A DNA stretch of 64,000 bases, taken from NCBI RefSeq assembly GCF_015291745.1, contig NZ_CP030059.1:2445501-2509500 (forward strand). Direction: 5' to 3'. The position numbers and the translations under genes were made by a program. Under the pieces are notes generated by a model. It had not been told where the DNA came from. It saw nothing but the letters and a program-made list of their open reading frames with translations, and ran no database searches. Numbering within the stretch: position 1 is the first letter of the stretch; every line of letters begins with the position of its first letter. Of the stretch, positions 42,017 through 50,400 are shown in pieces. This stretch comes from Bradyrhizobium sp. CCBAU 53351 (GTDB taxonomy: Bacteria > Pseudomonadota > Alphaproteobacteria > Rhizobiales > Xanthobacteraceae).

Positions 42017-43002
42017 TGCAGCAACTCCAAAATCTGCTCGGCGGCGAGGGCCGGGGTGAGGTGGCCTTCGGCGACTTCAGTCTCGATCTTCTTCACCTTG
42101 GTGCGAACCGATGCCTCGCTGCGCAGCCGCGCCAGCATGCGTTGCTCCAGCATCGACCACATCCATTTCACCTGCTGCTCGCGACGCCGCGCGGCGAACT
42201 CGCCGGAGGCATTCATCGCCTTGCGGTGGTCGAGGACTTTCTGCCAGAGCTTTGCGATGCCGTCGCCGGTCAGCGCCGAATAGGTCTCGACCGGCGGGTG
42301 CCAATGTTCGGACCGGGGACTGAGAATGTGCAGCGCGCCGCGATAGTCGGCGGCCGTGACCTTGGCGCGCTTGAGATTGTCGCCGTCGGCCTTGTTGATC
42401 GCGATCATGTCGGCGAGCTCGACCAGGCCCTTTTTGATGCCCTGCAATTCGTCGCCGCCGCCCGGCAGCATCAGCGCAAGGAAGAAGTCCGTCATGTCAC
42501 AGACCGCGGTCTCGGACTGGCCGATGCCGACGGTCTCGACCAGCACGACGCCGAAGCCCGCCGCCTCGCACAGCAGCATCGCCTCGCGCGTCTTGGCCGC
42601 GACGCCGCCGAGCGTGCCCGAGGACGGCGAGGGCCGGATGAACGCGTCGCTGGAGGCGGACAGCCGCGCCATCCGCGTCTTGTCACCGAGGATCGAGCCG
42701 CCGCTGCGCGCCGAGGAGGGATCGACCGCGAGCACTGCGACCTTGTGGCCCTGTTCGATGAGATACGTGCCGAGCGCATCGATGGTGGTGGATTTTCCGA
42801 CGCCGGGCGATCCCGTGATGCCGACGCGGAATGCCTTGCCGGTGTCCGGGAGCAGCATCTGCACCAGCTCGCGCGCCAGCGCCTGATGGTCGCCGCGCCG
42901 GCTCTCCACCAGCGTGATGGCGCGGGCGAGGGCCGCGCGGCTGCCGGCGCGGAGCTCCTTGGCGAGGGATTTGATGTCGAGCGAGGCCTTCTTCTCAGTC
43001 AT
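42013..43002 (-). CDS. meaB: MeaB, methylmalonyl-CoA mutase-associated GTPase
   Basis: This 329-residue G3E P-loop GTPase guards and reloads adenosylcobalamin in methylmalonyl-CoA mutase. Walker A is GITGSPGVGKSTTIDALG; AVDPSSARSGGSILGDKTRM and VETVGIGQSE are switch regions; NKADGDN gives guanine specificity. The C-terminal helix-rich part ends ALAAEQILELLQ. The mutase genes mutA and mutB lie about 5-10 kb away on the same strand, beyond the tct transporter. It is followed by overlapping pcp. Confidence 0.95.
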   Translation of the reverse strand: MTEKKASLDIKSLAKELRAGSRAALARAITLVESRRGDHQALARELVQMLLPDTGKAFRVGITGSPGVGKSTTIDALGTYLIEQGHKVAVLAVDPSSARSGGSILGDKTRMARLSASSDAFIRPSPSSGTLGGVAAKTREAMLLCEAAGFGVVLVETVGIGQSETAVCDMTDFFLALMLPGGGDELQGIKKGLVELADMIAINKADGDNLKRAKVTAADYRGALHILSPRSEHWHPPVETYSALTGDGIAKLWQKVLDHRKAMNASGEFAARRREQQVKWMWSMLEQRMLARLRSEASVRTKVKKIETEVAEGHLTPALAAEQILELLQ

Positions 43003-43053
43003 GCCCTGCTTTACAACGCCGATGCGGGGCAGGCGAGGGCCGCTCGCCTCAAA

Positions 43054-44565
43054 TCACCTGCTTGTTGCTGCCGCGGCTTGCGCCGGTTTCACCTTGCGCC
43101 AGGCCCAGACCATCACCGGCCAGAGCAGGGCGCCGATCGCCATCGACGCGAGGATGGCCGCGACGGGCCGCTCGAAGAACGGCAGGATACTGCCGTCGGA
43201 TTTGATCAGCGACGTGACAAAGGCCTGCTCGACCATGGTGCCCATGACGATGCCGAGCACCATCGCAGCGACGGGATAGCCGTTCGCTTCCATGACATAG
43301 CCGATCACGCCGAAGGCGGCGACGGTGACGACGCCGAACATGTTGTTGCCGATCGCGAACGAGCCGACCGCGCAGCACAGCATGATGATCGGCATGATGG
43401 CCGCGCGCGGCGCCAGCAGGATGTAGGCGGCGACCCGGATCATGGCGATGCCGAGCGGGATCATCAGGATGTTCGCGATGATGAACATCAGATAGATCGC
43501 GTACATGCTCGACGCTTTCTCGGTGAAGAGCGTCGGGCCGGGATTGAGCCCCTTCATGTAGAGCACGCCGATCGCGATCGCGGCGATGGTGTCGCCGGGG
43601 ATGCCGAACAGCAGCGAGGGCACCCAGCCGGAGGCAATGCTGGCATTGTTGCTGGCGCCGGCCTCGACCAGGCCTTCGACATGGCCGGTGCCGAACTTTT
43701 CCGGCTCCTTGGAGAAGCGCTTCGACATCGCGTAGGACACCCAGGCGGCCATGTCGGCGCCGGCGCCCGGCAGCACGCCGATGATGATGCCGACGATGTT
43801 CCCGCGCGTCATCTGCCAGTGATACTGCTTGGTCAGCTTCCACTGTCCCGCCATGATGCTTCCGAATTTTCGGCGCGGCAGGGGCGGCGGTTCCGGCGTG
43901 AGCATCGCGCGCATCACCTGCGCCACCGCGAACACGCCGACCAGCGCCGGGATCGGCTCGATGCCGCCGAACAGATCGGTGAGGCCGAAAGTGAAGCGTG
44001 GGACGCCGCCGGGATTCTCGATGCCGACGCAGGAGACGAGCAGGCCGATGAACATGCCGGCGATCGCCTTCACCGGCGAGGAGCGCGCCACCAGCGTGGC
44101 GCACATCAGGCCGAGCAGCGCCAGCCAGAAATATTCGAAGGTCGAGAACGACAGCGCGATCTCGGCGAGCGGTGGCGCCAGGATCATCAGCGACAGCACG
44201 CCGGCGATGCCGCCGACGGCGGAGAACCACACGCCGGCGCCGAGCGCGAGCTCGGCCTGGCCCTTGCGCGTCATGGCGTAGGCTTCATCGGCATAGGCGG
44301 CGGAGGCGGGCGTGCCGGGAATACGCAAGAGCGCGCCGGGAATGTCGCCCGAGAAGATCGCCATCGAGGAGGCCGCGACGATGGTCGCGATCGCCGCGAT
44401 CGGCGACAGGTAGAAGGTGACGGGAACGAGCAGGGCGGTCGCCATCGTCGCCGACAGGCCGGGCAGCGAGCCGATCACGAGGCCGTACACGGAGGCTGCG
44501 ACCATCGCGATGATGACCTCCCAGGTGGAGATCAAGGCGAACGCTTCAATCAAGGTCTTGAGCAT
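43054..44565 (-). CDS. tctA: TctA-family tripartite tricarboxylate transporter, large permease
   Basis: This 503-residue protein with about twelve hydrophobic segments is the large membrane subunit of a TTT transporter. Family motifs are VIGSLPGLSATMATALLVP near the N-terminus and GVLPGAGADMAAWVSYAMSKR in the middle, plus GIPGDTIAAIAIGVL. It moves a carboxylate captured by the periplasmic TctC protein across the inner membrane using an ion gradient. It is the third gene of tctC-tctB-tctA, 6 bp after tctB. Confidence 0.95.
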   Translation of the reverse strand: MLKTLIEAFALISTWEVIIAMVAASVYGLVIGSLPGLSATMATALLVPVTFYLSPIAAIATIVAASSMAIFSGDIPGALLRIPGTPASAAYADEAYAMTRKGQAELALGAGVWFSAVGGIAGVLSLMILAPPLAEIALSFSTFEYFWLALLGLMCATLVARSSPVKAIAGMFIGLLVSCVGIENPGGVPRFTFGLTDLFGGIEPIPALVGVFAVAQVMRAMLTPEPPPLPRRKFGSIMAGQWKLTKQYHWQMTRGNIVGIIIGVLPGAGADMAAWVSYAMSKRFSKEPEKFGTGHVEGLVEAGASNNASIASGWVPSLLFGIPGDTIAAIAIGVLYMKGLNPGPTLFTEKASSMYAIYLMFIIANILMIPLGIAMIRVAAYILLAPRAAIMPIIMLCCAVGSFAIGNNMFGVVTVAAFGVIGYVMEANGYPVAAMVLGIVMGTMVEQAFVTSLIKSDGSILPFFERPVAAILASMAIGALLWPVMVWAWRKVKPAQAAAATSR

Positions 44566-44571
44566 GGGGAA

Positions 44572-45063
44572 TTACCAGGGCGTCGGCAGCAGGCCGGCAG
44601 GAAGCGGCACACGCAGCAACTTGCCGAAGATGAGGTGGATGGCGAAGGGCGAGAGCGCCGCGAGCGGCAGCGCCAGCTTCCACTTGGCCCCGAGCGCGGT
44701 CGAGGTGACATAGACCATGATCGCCGCGGTGATGATGAAGCCGAACCGGTCGGCTGCAAACACGTAGAACAGCAGCAGCGCCGGCGGCAGCAACGCGCGC
44801 AGGCCGTAGAGCTTGCTCTGCGGCGGCGGAGCTGCGGCCTGGCCGTCCTCCAGCGGGATCAGCTCTTCCTCTTCCTCGAAGGAGTGGCCGATCCCGAACA
44901 CGATCGCGAGCCCGCACAGCGCGAGCCCGCTGCCGATCACCAGCGGAAACACGTTGGGGCCGACCGGCTGGCCCGGCACCGGCGGCAGGATATAGCCGCC
45001 ATAGGCGGCCGCAGCGCCGAGTGCGACGAGAAACGATCCCGTGATGGAGTCGGGAAGACGCAT
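44572..45063 (-). CDS. tctB: TctB-family tripartite tricarboxylate transporter, small permease
   Basis: This 163-residue protein has four hydrophobic segments, as in TctB. There is an acidic insert EEEEELIPLEDG between the second and third. AAAYGGYILPPVPGQPVGPNVFPLVIG is the conserved N-terminal hairpin. ATG at 45063 has AGGACTT upstream; the frame runs further but only through a repeat element and the opposite part of tctC. It is the partner of TctA. Confidence 0.9.
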   Translation of the reverse strand: MRLPDSITGSFLVALGAAAAYGGYILPPVPGQPVGPNVFPLVIGSGLALCGLAIVFGIGHSFEEEEELIPLEDGQAAAPPPQSKLYGLRALLPPALLLFYVFAADRFGFIITAAIMVYVTSTALGAKWKLALPLAALSPFAIHLIFGKLLRVPLPAGLLPTPW

Positions 45064-45087
45064 GGAGAGAAGTCCTGTGAGAGAAGT

Positions 45088-45230
45088 TCTCTCTCTCCCC
45101 GTATGCGGGGAGAGAGTGGGGTGAGGGGAGTCTCCGCGACAACGGTGAGAGTTGGACTCGTGGAAGCTCCCCCTCACCCGAATTCGAGCGAAGCTCGAGT
45201 TCGACCTCTCCCCGCAAGCGGGGCGAGGTG
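45088..45230. repeat. Palindromic repeat (CTCTCCCCG family) between tctC and tctB
   Basis: CTCTCCCCGTATGCGGGGAGAG and CCTCTCCCCGCAAGCGGGGCGAGG are each hairpins. GGGGTGAGGGG pairs with CCCCCTCACCC between them, and a third hairpin is CGAATTCGAGCGAAGCTCGAGTTCG. The 143-nt element splits the transporter operon after tctC, where a stem-loop could reduce downstream expression relative to the binding protein. Confidence 0.7.
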
Positions 45231-45236
45231 AAAAAA

Positions 45237-46229
45237 TCAAGCCTTGCTGAGGCCCGCCGCCTTCATCGCCTCGCCCATCTGGGCGTCGCCCTTGTCCATG
45301 AAACCGGCGAACTGGGTTGCATCGCCCCATACGGTGCCGAAGCCGCGGTTGCTCATGAAGTCCTTGAACTCGGCGGACTCGTAGACCTTCTTCAGCGCCG
45401 CGGTGAGCTTGGTTGCGATCTCCGGCGGCAGGCCCTTCGGTGCGCCGATGCCGCGCCAGGCGCCGGTCGCGTAGTCGATGCCCATCGCCTCCTTCAGCGT
45501 CGGCACGTCCTTGAAGACCGGATTGCGCGCAGGCGCCATGATGGCGAGGCTCCTGGCCTTGCCGGCCTCGATGATGGCGCGCGCCTCCGGAACCGAGCAC
45601 GTGGTGAGATCGAGGCCGCCGGCGGCGAGATCCTGCATCGCGGGCGCGGCGCCGTTCGACGGCACCCAGGCGACCTGATTGGCGGGCAGGCCCATCGCCT
45701 GCATCCAGCCGACCAGCGCCAGATGCCAGATGCCGCCCTGGCCGGTGCCCGAAGCCTTGAACTTGCCGGGAGGGGCGGCCTTGATCGCCTCGGCGAGCTC
45801 CTTGACCGTCTTGTAGGGCGAGGAGGACGAGACCTGGATGCCCGGGGGATCCTCGTTCATGAGGGCCAGCGGTGTGTAGCTCTTCGGCGTCAGCTCGGTG
45901 AGGCCCTGCCAGTGCATCATCGAGATTTCGACGGTGAGCATGCCGATGGTGTAGCCGTCGGGCTGCGCGGTCGCGATCGCGCTATGGCCCACCACGCCGG
46001 AGCCGCCGGTGCGGTTGACCACGTTGAAGGGCTGGCCGAGGTCCTTTTCCAGCAGCGCAGCGACGATGCGCGCGGTCGCATCGGTGCCACCGCCGGCGCC
46101 CCAGGGCACGATCACGGTGACCGGACGGGCCGGATAGGCTTGTGCGAGTGCCGGCTTGAACCCGAAAGCGGCGGATGCCGCGACGGCGGCGGTCGAAGCC
46201 GCAAAGGTGCGGCGCGAAATCTTGGACAT
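45237..46229 (-). CDS. tctC: TctC-family periplasmic solute-binding protein
   Basis: This 330-residue binding protein has a twin-arginine-like leader (MSKISRRTFAASTAAVAASAAFG ... ALAQA). The mature start is YPARPVTVIVPWGAGGGTD, the Bug/TctC hallmark. NRTGGSGVVGHSAIA and the second-lobe GGLDLTTCSVPEA are expected ligand-contact regions. It should capture a carboxylate such as citrate or another carboxylic acid; the ligand is unknown. ATG 46229 has GGGAGG upstream. It is first in the operon with tctB and tctA. Confidence 0.93.
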   Translation of the reverse strand: MSKISRRTFAASTAAVAASAAFGFKPALAQAYPARPVTVIVPWGAGGGTDATARIVAALLEKDLGQPFNVVNRTGGSGVVGHSAIATAQPDGYTIGMLTVEISMMHWQGLTELTPKSYTPLALMNEDPPGIQVSSSSPYKTVKELAEAIKAAPPGKFKASGTGQGGIWHLALVGWMQAMGLPANQVAWVPSNGAAPAMQDLAAGGLDLTTCSVPEARAIIEAGKARSLAIMAPARNPVFKDVPTLKEAMGIDYATGAWRGIGAPKGLPPEIATKLTAALKKVYESAEFKDFMSNRGFGTVWGDATQFAGFMDKGDAQMGEAMKAAGLSKA

Positions 46230-46449
46230 TGAATGCCTCCCAGCGGCGCCCGTGACGTCGGGCGCTCTTGTCAATGACGACATTCTAGTCGGCTTTGCAG
46301 CGCCGCCGCAAGGTAGCGCTACCAACGAGATCGACATGTTGTGTGAAAACCGCATGCCCATCGGATGTGCAATCGGAAATCGGGTGGGTTTTGTCTGCGC
46401 GCCCCACCAACCTGAGCGCGCAATGGATGACAAGAGGCAAGCCACACAC

Positions 46450-46929
46450 ATGACCCAAGCCTATTACAGCGCCGTGCTGGACCGCCCGCTGGACCAAGTC
46501 TGGTCGCTGATCCGGGATTTCAACAATTATCCCGCCTATATCGACGGCGTCAGCGAGAGCGTGATCGAAGACGACAAGCCCGGCGATGAAGTCGGCGCCG
46601 TCAGGCGCTTCTGCTATCTCGGAAACTGGATCCGCCAGCGCCTGGTCGATCATTCGGACCGCAAGCACACCCTGACCTATGCCGGCCTCGAAGCGCTGCC
46701 CTATCCGCAAGATGACGGACGTCAAGCGCCGGCACCGACACGCTATCAAGGCACCATGCATCTGCGCCCGATCACCGAGGGCGATCGCACCCTCATCGAA
46801 TGGTCGGTCGCCCTCGAGACCGAGCCCGCGGACGCTGATCGCTGGCAGGCCCTGTTTACGTCCTGGATTCCGGATTGGACGGATTCACTTGCGCGGACGT
46901 TGGCGCGGACCCAACCGCGATCCGGCTAG
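46450..46929 (+). CDS. SRPBCC-family (polyketide cyclase/START-like) protein
   Basis: This 159-residue protein has the helix-grip fold of the SRPBCC superfamily. YYSAVLDRPLDQVWSLIRDFNNYPAYIDGV is the N-terminal strand-helix part, TRYQGTMHLRPIT and RTLIEWSVALE are later strands, and a long C-terminal helix ends at SLARTLARTQ. Such proteins bind small hydrophobic ligands; no specific ligand is apparent. ATG at 46450 is preferred (AGAGG upstream) over 46423. It is divergent from tctC. Confidence 0.8.
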   Translation: MTQAYYSAVLDRPLDQVWSLIRDFNNYPAYIDGVSESVIEDDKPGDEVGAVRRFCYLGNWIRQRLVDHSDRKHTLTYAGLEALPYPQDDGRQAPAPTRYQGTMHLRPITEGDRTLIEWSVALETEPADADRWQALFTSWIPDWTDSLARTLARTQPRSG

Positions 46930-46936
46930 TGATCGC

Positions 46937-47728
46937 TCACGGCTCGTCCGCATCGCCCTTCGGCCGCGCGCCGCCGAAGATGCGGGTGCCTTCCGCCGCC
47001 AGGTAAGGCTTCAGCGTCTCCCACGGCACGAAGGCGACATACTCGCCTTCGGCATAGGGGCCGACGGCGTAGGGCGGATAGTGGAAGGTGAGGCCGGAGC
47101 TCTTGCCGGCTTCGGTTGACGGCGCGAGCGTCACCGCACCGACCTTGAGCAGGCTCGGTTTCAGCTCCTTGAACCATTCGTCGGTTGCGGTCTCGCCGGC
47201 GTCGCGCTTCTTCTTCTCGGCTTTCAGCCAGGTGACGATGGCTTTCACCATCGCCTTCATGGTCGCGCCGTTGTCGGCGGTCTCGGTGAAGAACGGGCGG
47301 ATCGAGATGCGCTTGTTGTCCACCTTGTCCCACAGGATCGTGTTCACGTCCGAATTGGGATGCGCGCCGCGAGTATTCATGTAGTCGTCGCGCAGGATGC
47401 TGACATAGCGATCGGCGACGACCGAGCGGATTGAGTATTTGCGCTCAAAATCCCAGCCGCCGTCTTTAAAGAACTGCGGATCGGTTTTGCGCGCGGCGGC
47501 AGCTTCGGCCGCATTCTTGTCGAGCCACTTTTTGCCTTCGGCGAGGCAGTCCGCCGCCAGTGCCGCATCCGCCTTGATCTTGTCGTCGAGGAAGAGGCGC
47601 GCCTCGATGCTCTTGGTCTTGATGACGGTGTCGGGCTTGGGGTCGGCGGCGTGGGTGGGACCGAACAGCGCGCTGCAAATCGCGGCAACAGCGAGCGCGC
47701 GCATGAAACCTGGCGCGAGAAACATCAC
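46937..47728 (-). CDS. DUF3298/DUF4163-like exported protein
   Basis: This 263-residue protein has a signal peptide ending GPTHAADPK. The mature part resembles the DUF4163/DUF3298 (RsiV-like) arrangement: SIRSVVADRYVSILRDDYMNTRGAHPNSDVNTI, then a conserved HYPPYAVGPYAEGEYVAFVPWETLKPYL. In Bacillus RsiV this fold binds lysozyme; here there is no sigma-binding part, so the role in the periplasm is unknown. It lies 34 bp downstream of mutB on the same strand and could be co-transcribed. Confidence 0.8.
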   Translation of the reverse strand: MMFLAPGFMRALAVAAICSALFGPTHAADPKPDTVIKTKSIEARLFLDDKIKADAALAADCLAEGKKWLDKNAAEAAAARKTDPQFFKDGGWDFERKYSIRSVVADRYVSILRDDYMNTRGAHPNSDVNTILWDKVDNKRISIRPFFTETADNGATMKAMVKAIVTWLKAEKKKRDAGETATDEWFKELKPSLLKVGAVTLAPSTEAGKSSGLTFHYPPYAVGPYAEGEYVAFVPWETLKPYLAAEGTRIFGGARPKGDADEP

Positions 47729-47762
47729 GCAAACCTTTCTTGCCGGAAAATAGACGGCGAAG

Positions 47763-49919
47763 CTACTCCGCCGCCTCGCTATGCCCGAGCCGGGTGTTCA
47801 GCTTGCGGATCAACTCCTCGGCGGCCTCCGCGATCACCGTGCCCGGCGGGAAGATGGCTTCCGCGCCTGCGGCATAGAGCGCATCGTAATCCTGCGGCGG
47901 CACCACGCCGCCGACGATGATCATGATGTCGTCGCGGCCCTGCTTCTTCAGCGCTGCCTTCAGCTCCGGTACTGCGGTCAGATGGGCGGCGGCGAGCGAG
48001 GAGACGCCGAGGATGTGCACGTCGTTCTCGACCGCCTGCCGGGCGGCTTCATCCGCGGTGGCAAACAGCGGCCCGATATCGACATCGAAGCCGATATCGG
48101 CAAACGCGGACGCAATCACCTTCTGGCCGCGGTCGTGGCCGTCCTGGCCGATCTTGGCGACCAGGATGCGCGGGCGGCGGCCTTCCGCTTCCTCGAAGGC
48201 GTCGATCAGCGCCTGAACCTTCTCGACCTGGTTGCCCATGCTGGACGCCTCCCGCTTGTAGACGCCGGTGATGGATTTGATCTCGGCGCGGTGCCGGCCG
48301 AACACCTTCTCCATCGCGTCGGAAATTTCGCCGACGGTCGCCTTGGCGCGCGCAGCATCAATCGCGAGCGCCAGCAGATTGCCGTTGCCCTCGCCGGCCG
48401 AACGCGTGATCGCGGCGAGCGCGGCATCGACGTCCTTCTGATTGCGCTCGGATTTCAGCCGCGTCAGCTTGTCGATCTGCAGGCGCCGGACGTTGGAATT
48501 GTCGACCTTCAGGATCTCGATCTTGTCCTCGTCGGTCGGCTTGTACTTGTTGACGCCGATCACCGCCTGCTTGCCGGCGTCGATCCGCGCCTGGGTCTTG
48601 GCTGAGGCTTCCTCGATGCGCAACTTCGGCAGGCCGGCCTCGATCGCCTTGGCCATGCCGCCGAGCTCCTCGACCTCCTGGATGTGGCCCCACGCCTTGG
48701 CCGCGAGGTCGCGCGTCAGCCGCTCGACATAATATGAGCCGCCCCAGGGGTCGATGATGCGGGTGGTGCCGCTCTCCTGCTGCAGGAACAGCTGGGTGTT
48801 GCGGGCGATGCGCGCCGAGAAATCGGTCGGCAGCGCCAAGGCCTCGTCGAGCGCGTTGGTGTGCAGCGACTGGGTGTGGCCTTGCGTTGCCGCCATCGCC
48901 TCGACAGTGGTGCGCATCACGTTGTTGAAGACATCCTGCGCGGTCAGCGACCAGCCCGAGGTCTGGCTATGCGTGCGCAGCGACAGCGAGCGCGGATCCT
49001 TCGGGTTGAAGGGTTTCAGGAGCTTCGCCCAGAGCAGCCGCGCGGCGCGCAGTTTTGCCACTTCCATGAAGAAGTTCATGCCGATCGCCCAGAAGAACGA
49101 CAGGCGCGGCGCGAAGCGGTCGACATCCAAGCCTGCGGCAAGTCCGGCGCGCAGATATTCGACGCCGTCGGCGAGCGTATAGGCGAGCTCGAGGTCCTGC
49201 GTCGCACCGGCCTCCTGCATGTGATAGCCGGAGATCGAGATCGAATTGTACTTCGGCATCTTCTGCGAGGTGTACGCAAAGATGTCCGAGATGATCCGCA
49301 TCGAGGGCGCGGGCGGATAGATATAGGTGTTGCGCACCATGAACTCTTTCAGAATGTCGTTCTGAATGGTGCCCGACAGCTTCTCCGGCGGCACGCCCTG
49401 TTCCTCCGCGGCGGCGACGTAGAGCGCGAGGATCGGCAGCACCGCGCCGTTCATGGTCATGGACACGCTCATCTGGTCGAGCGGAATGCCCGCAAACAGC
49501 GTGCGCATGTCGTAGATGGAATCGATGGCGACACCGGCCATGCCGACGTCGCCGCCGACGCGCGGATGATCGGAGTCATAGCCGCGATGGGTCGCGAGGT
49601 CGAAGGCGACCGAGAGGCCCTTCTGTCCCGCAGCCAGGTTGCGGCGATAGAAGGCGTTGGAATCCTCCGCCGTGGAGAAGCCGGCATACTGCCGGACGGT
49701 CCAGGGCTGGTTGACATACATGGTCGGGTAGGGGCCGCGCAGGTACGGCGCAATGCCCGGATAGGTCTCGAGGAAATCGAGCCCGGCAAGATCAGCCTCG
49801 CCATAGGCGGGCTTCACCAGAATGCCCTCGGGCGTCAGCCACGGCTCGGCGCTGCCCGCAGGCGCGGCGGTGGTAGCCCTTGCGAAGGCGATGTCGGCAA
49901 AATTCGGAATGCGGCTCAT
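47763..49919 (-). CDS. mutB: Methylmalonyl-CoA mutase, large (catalytic) subunit
   Basis: This 718-residue alpha subunit has an N-terminal TIM barrel ([22 protein letters not shown] is the CoA-binding region) and a C-terminal B12 domain with [14 protein letters not shown] (DxHxxG lower-ligand motif). It interconverts methylmalonyl-CoA and succinyl-CoA with adenosylcobalamin. The ATG at 49919 gives the common start [12 protein letters not shown]; an ATG at 49943 would overlap the GFA gene by 8 bases. It is third after mutA and the GFA gene; the MeaB chaperone is encoded about 5 kb further on. Confidence 0.95.
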   Translation of the reverse strand: MSRIPNFADIAFARATTAAPAGSAEPWLTPEGILVKPAYGEADLAGLDFLETYPGIAPYLRGPYPTMYVNQPWTVRQYAGFSTAEDSNAFYRRNLAAGQKGLSVAFDLATHRGYDSDHPRVGGDVGMAGVAIDSIYDMRTLFAGIPLDQMSVSMTMNGAVLPILALYVAAAEEQGVPPEKLSGTIQNDILKEFMVRNTYIYPPAPSMRIISDIFAYTSQKMPKYNSISISGYHMQEAGATQDLELAYTLADGVEYLRAGLAAGLDVDRFAPRLSFFWAIGMNFFMEVAKLRAARLLWAKLLKPFNPKDPRSLSLRTHSQTSGWSLTAQDVFNNVMRTTVEAMAATQGHTQSLHTNALDEALALPTDFSARIARNTQLFLQQESGTTRIIDPWGGSYYVERLTRDLAAKAWGHIQEVEELGGMAKAIEAGLPKLRIEEASAKTQARIDAGKQAVIGVNKYKPTDEDKIEILKVDNSNVRRLQIDKLTRLKSERNQKDVDAALAAITRSAGEGNGNLLALAIDAARAKATVGEISDAMEKVFGRHRAEIKSITGVYKREASSMGNQVEKVQALIDAFEEAEGRRPRILVAKIGQDGHDRGQKVIASAFADIGFDVDIGPLFATADEAARQAVENDVHILGVSSLAAAHLTAVPELKAALKKQGRDDIMIIVGGVVPPQDYDALYAAGAEAIFPPGTVIAEAAEELIRKLNTRLGHSEAAE

Positions 49920-49935
49920 GGCTTCAACCATATCA

Positions 49936-50400
49936 TCAATCATGATCCGGATGCTGATGGCTGACGATGGTCGCCATCTTCTCCGGTCCGTAATTCTGCT
50001 GCGTGGTCTGGCTCGGCAAATTGGCGATGCCGACCACCCAGCCGAGGCGGGATTCCGTGCCGAACTGGCGCGTCGGGATCACCCGGTCGGGGCGATCGAA
50101 CGCGCCTGTCATGATCTCGATCCGGTCGCCGTCGATGCGGCCGAAGCTCAGCGGCGTGCCGCAGGCGGCGCAGAAGCCGCGCTCGGCGATGGTGGAGGAG
50201 CGGAAGAACGACGGCTGTCCCCTGGTCCAGGCGAAGTCCGTCTTGTTGATGTCGGCAAAGGAGGCGAAGGGCGCACCGGCCGCCTTCTGGCACATGCGGC
50301 AGTGGCAGATCGAGACCCTGTTCGGCGCCGTCGTGACACCGAAACGCACCGCGCCGCATTGGCAGCCGCCGGTGAGAACGGGTTTGCTGGTGTCGGTCAT
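49936..50400 (-). CDS. GFA-family (glutathione-dependent formaldehyde-activating/CENP-V-like) zinc protein
   Basis: This 154-residue Zn-binding protein of the GFA family has the ligands in [16 protein letters not shown] and [12 protein letters not shown], followed by [20 protein letters not shown]. Members include a glutathione S-hydroxymethyl synthase, but most are of unknown function. Its start overlaps the mutA stop as ATGA, and its end lies 16 bp before mutB (or overlaps the longer mutB start), so it is embedded in the mutase operon. Why a GFA protein sits there is not known. Confidence 0.9.
   Translation of the reverse strand: MTDTSKPVLTGGCQCGAVRFGVTTAPNRVSICHCRMCQKAAGAPFASFADINKTDFAWTRGQPSFFRSSTIAERGFCAACGTPLSFGRIDGDRIEIMTGAFDRPDRVIPTRQFGTESRLGWVVGIANLPSQTTQQNYGPEKMATIVSHQHPDHD

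Noticed and set aside
42016..45231. Plus-strand frame of 1071 codons opposite meaB, tctA and tctB
   Set aside because: It spans three recognisable minus-strand genes and shows only low-complexity charged sequence, a shadow of GC-skewed codon use.
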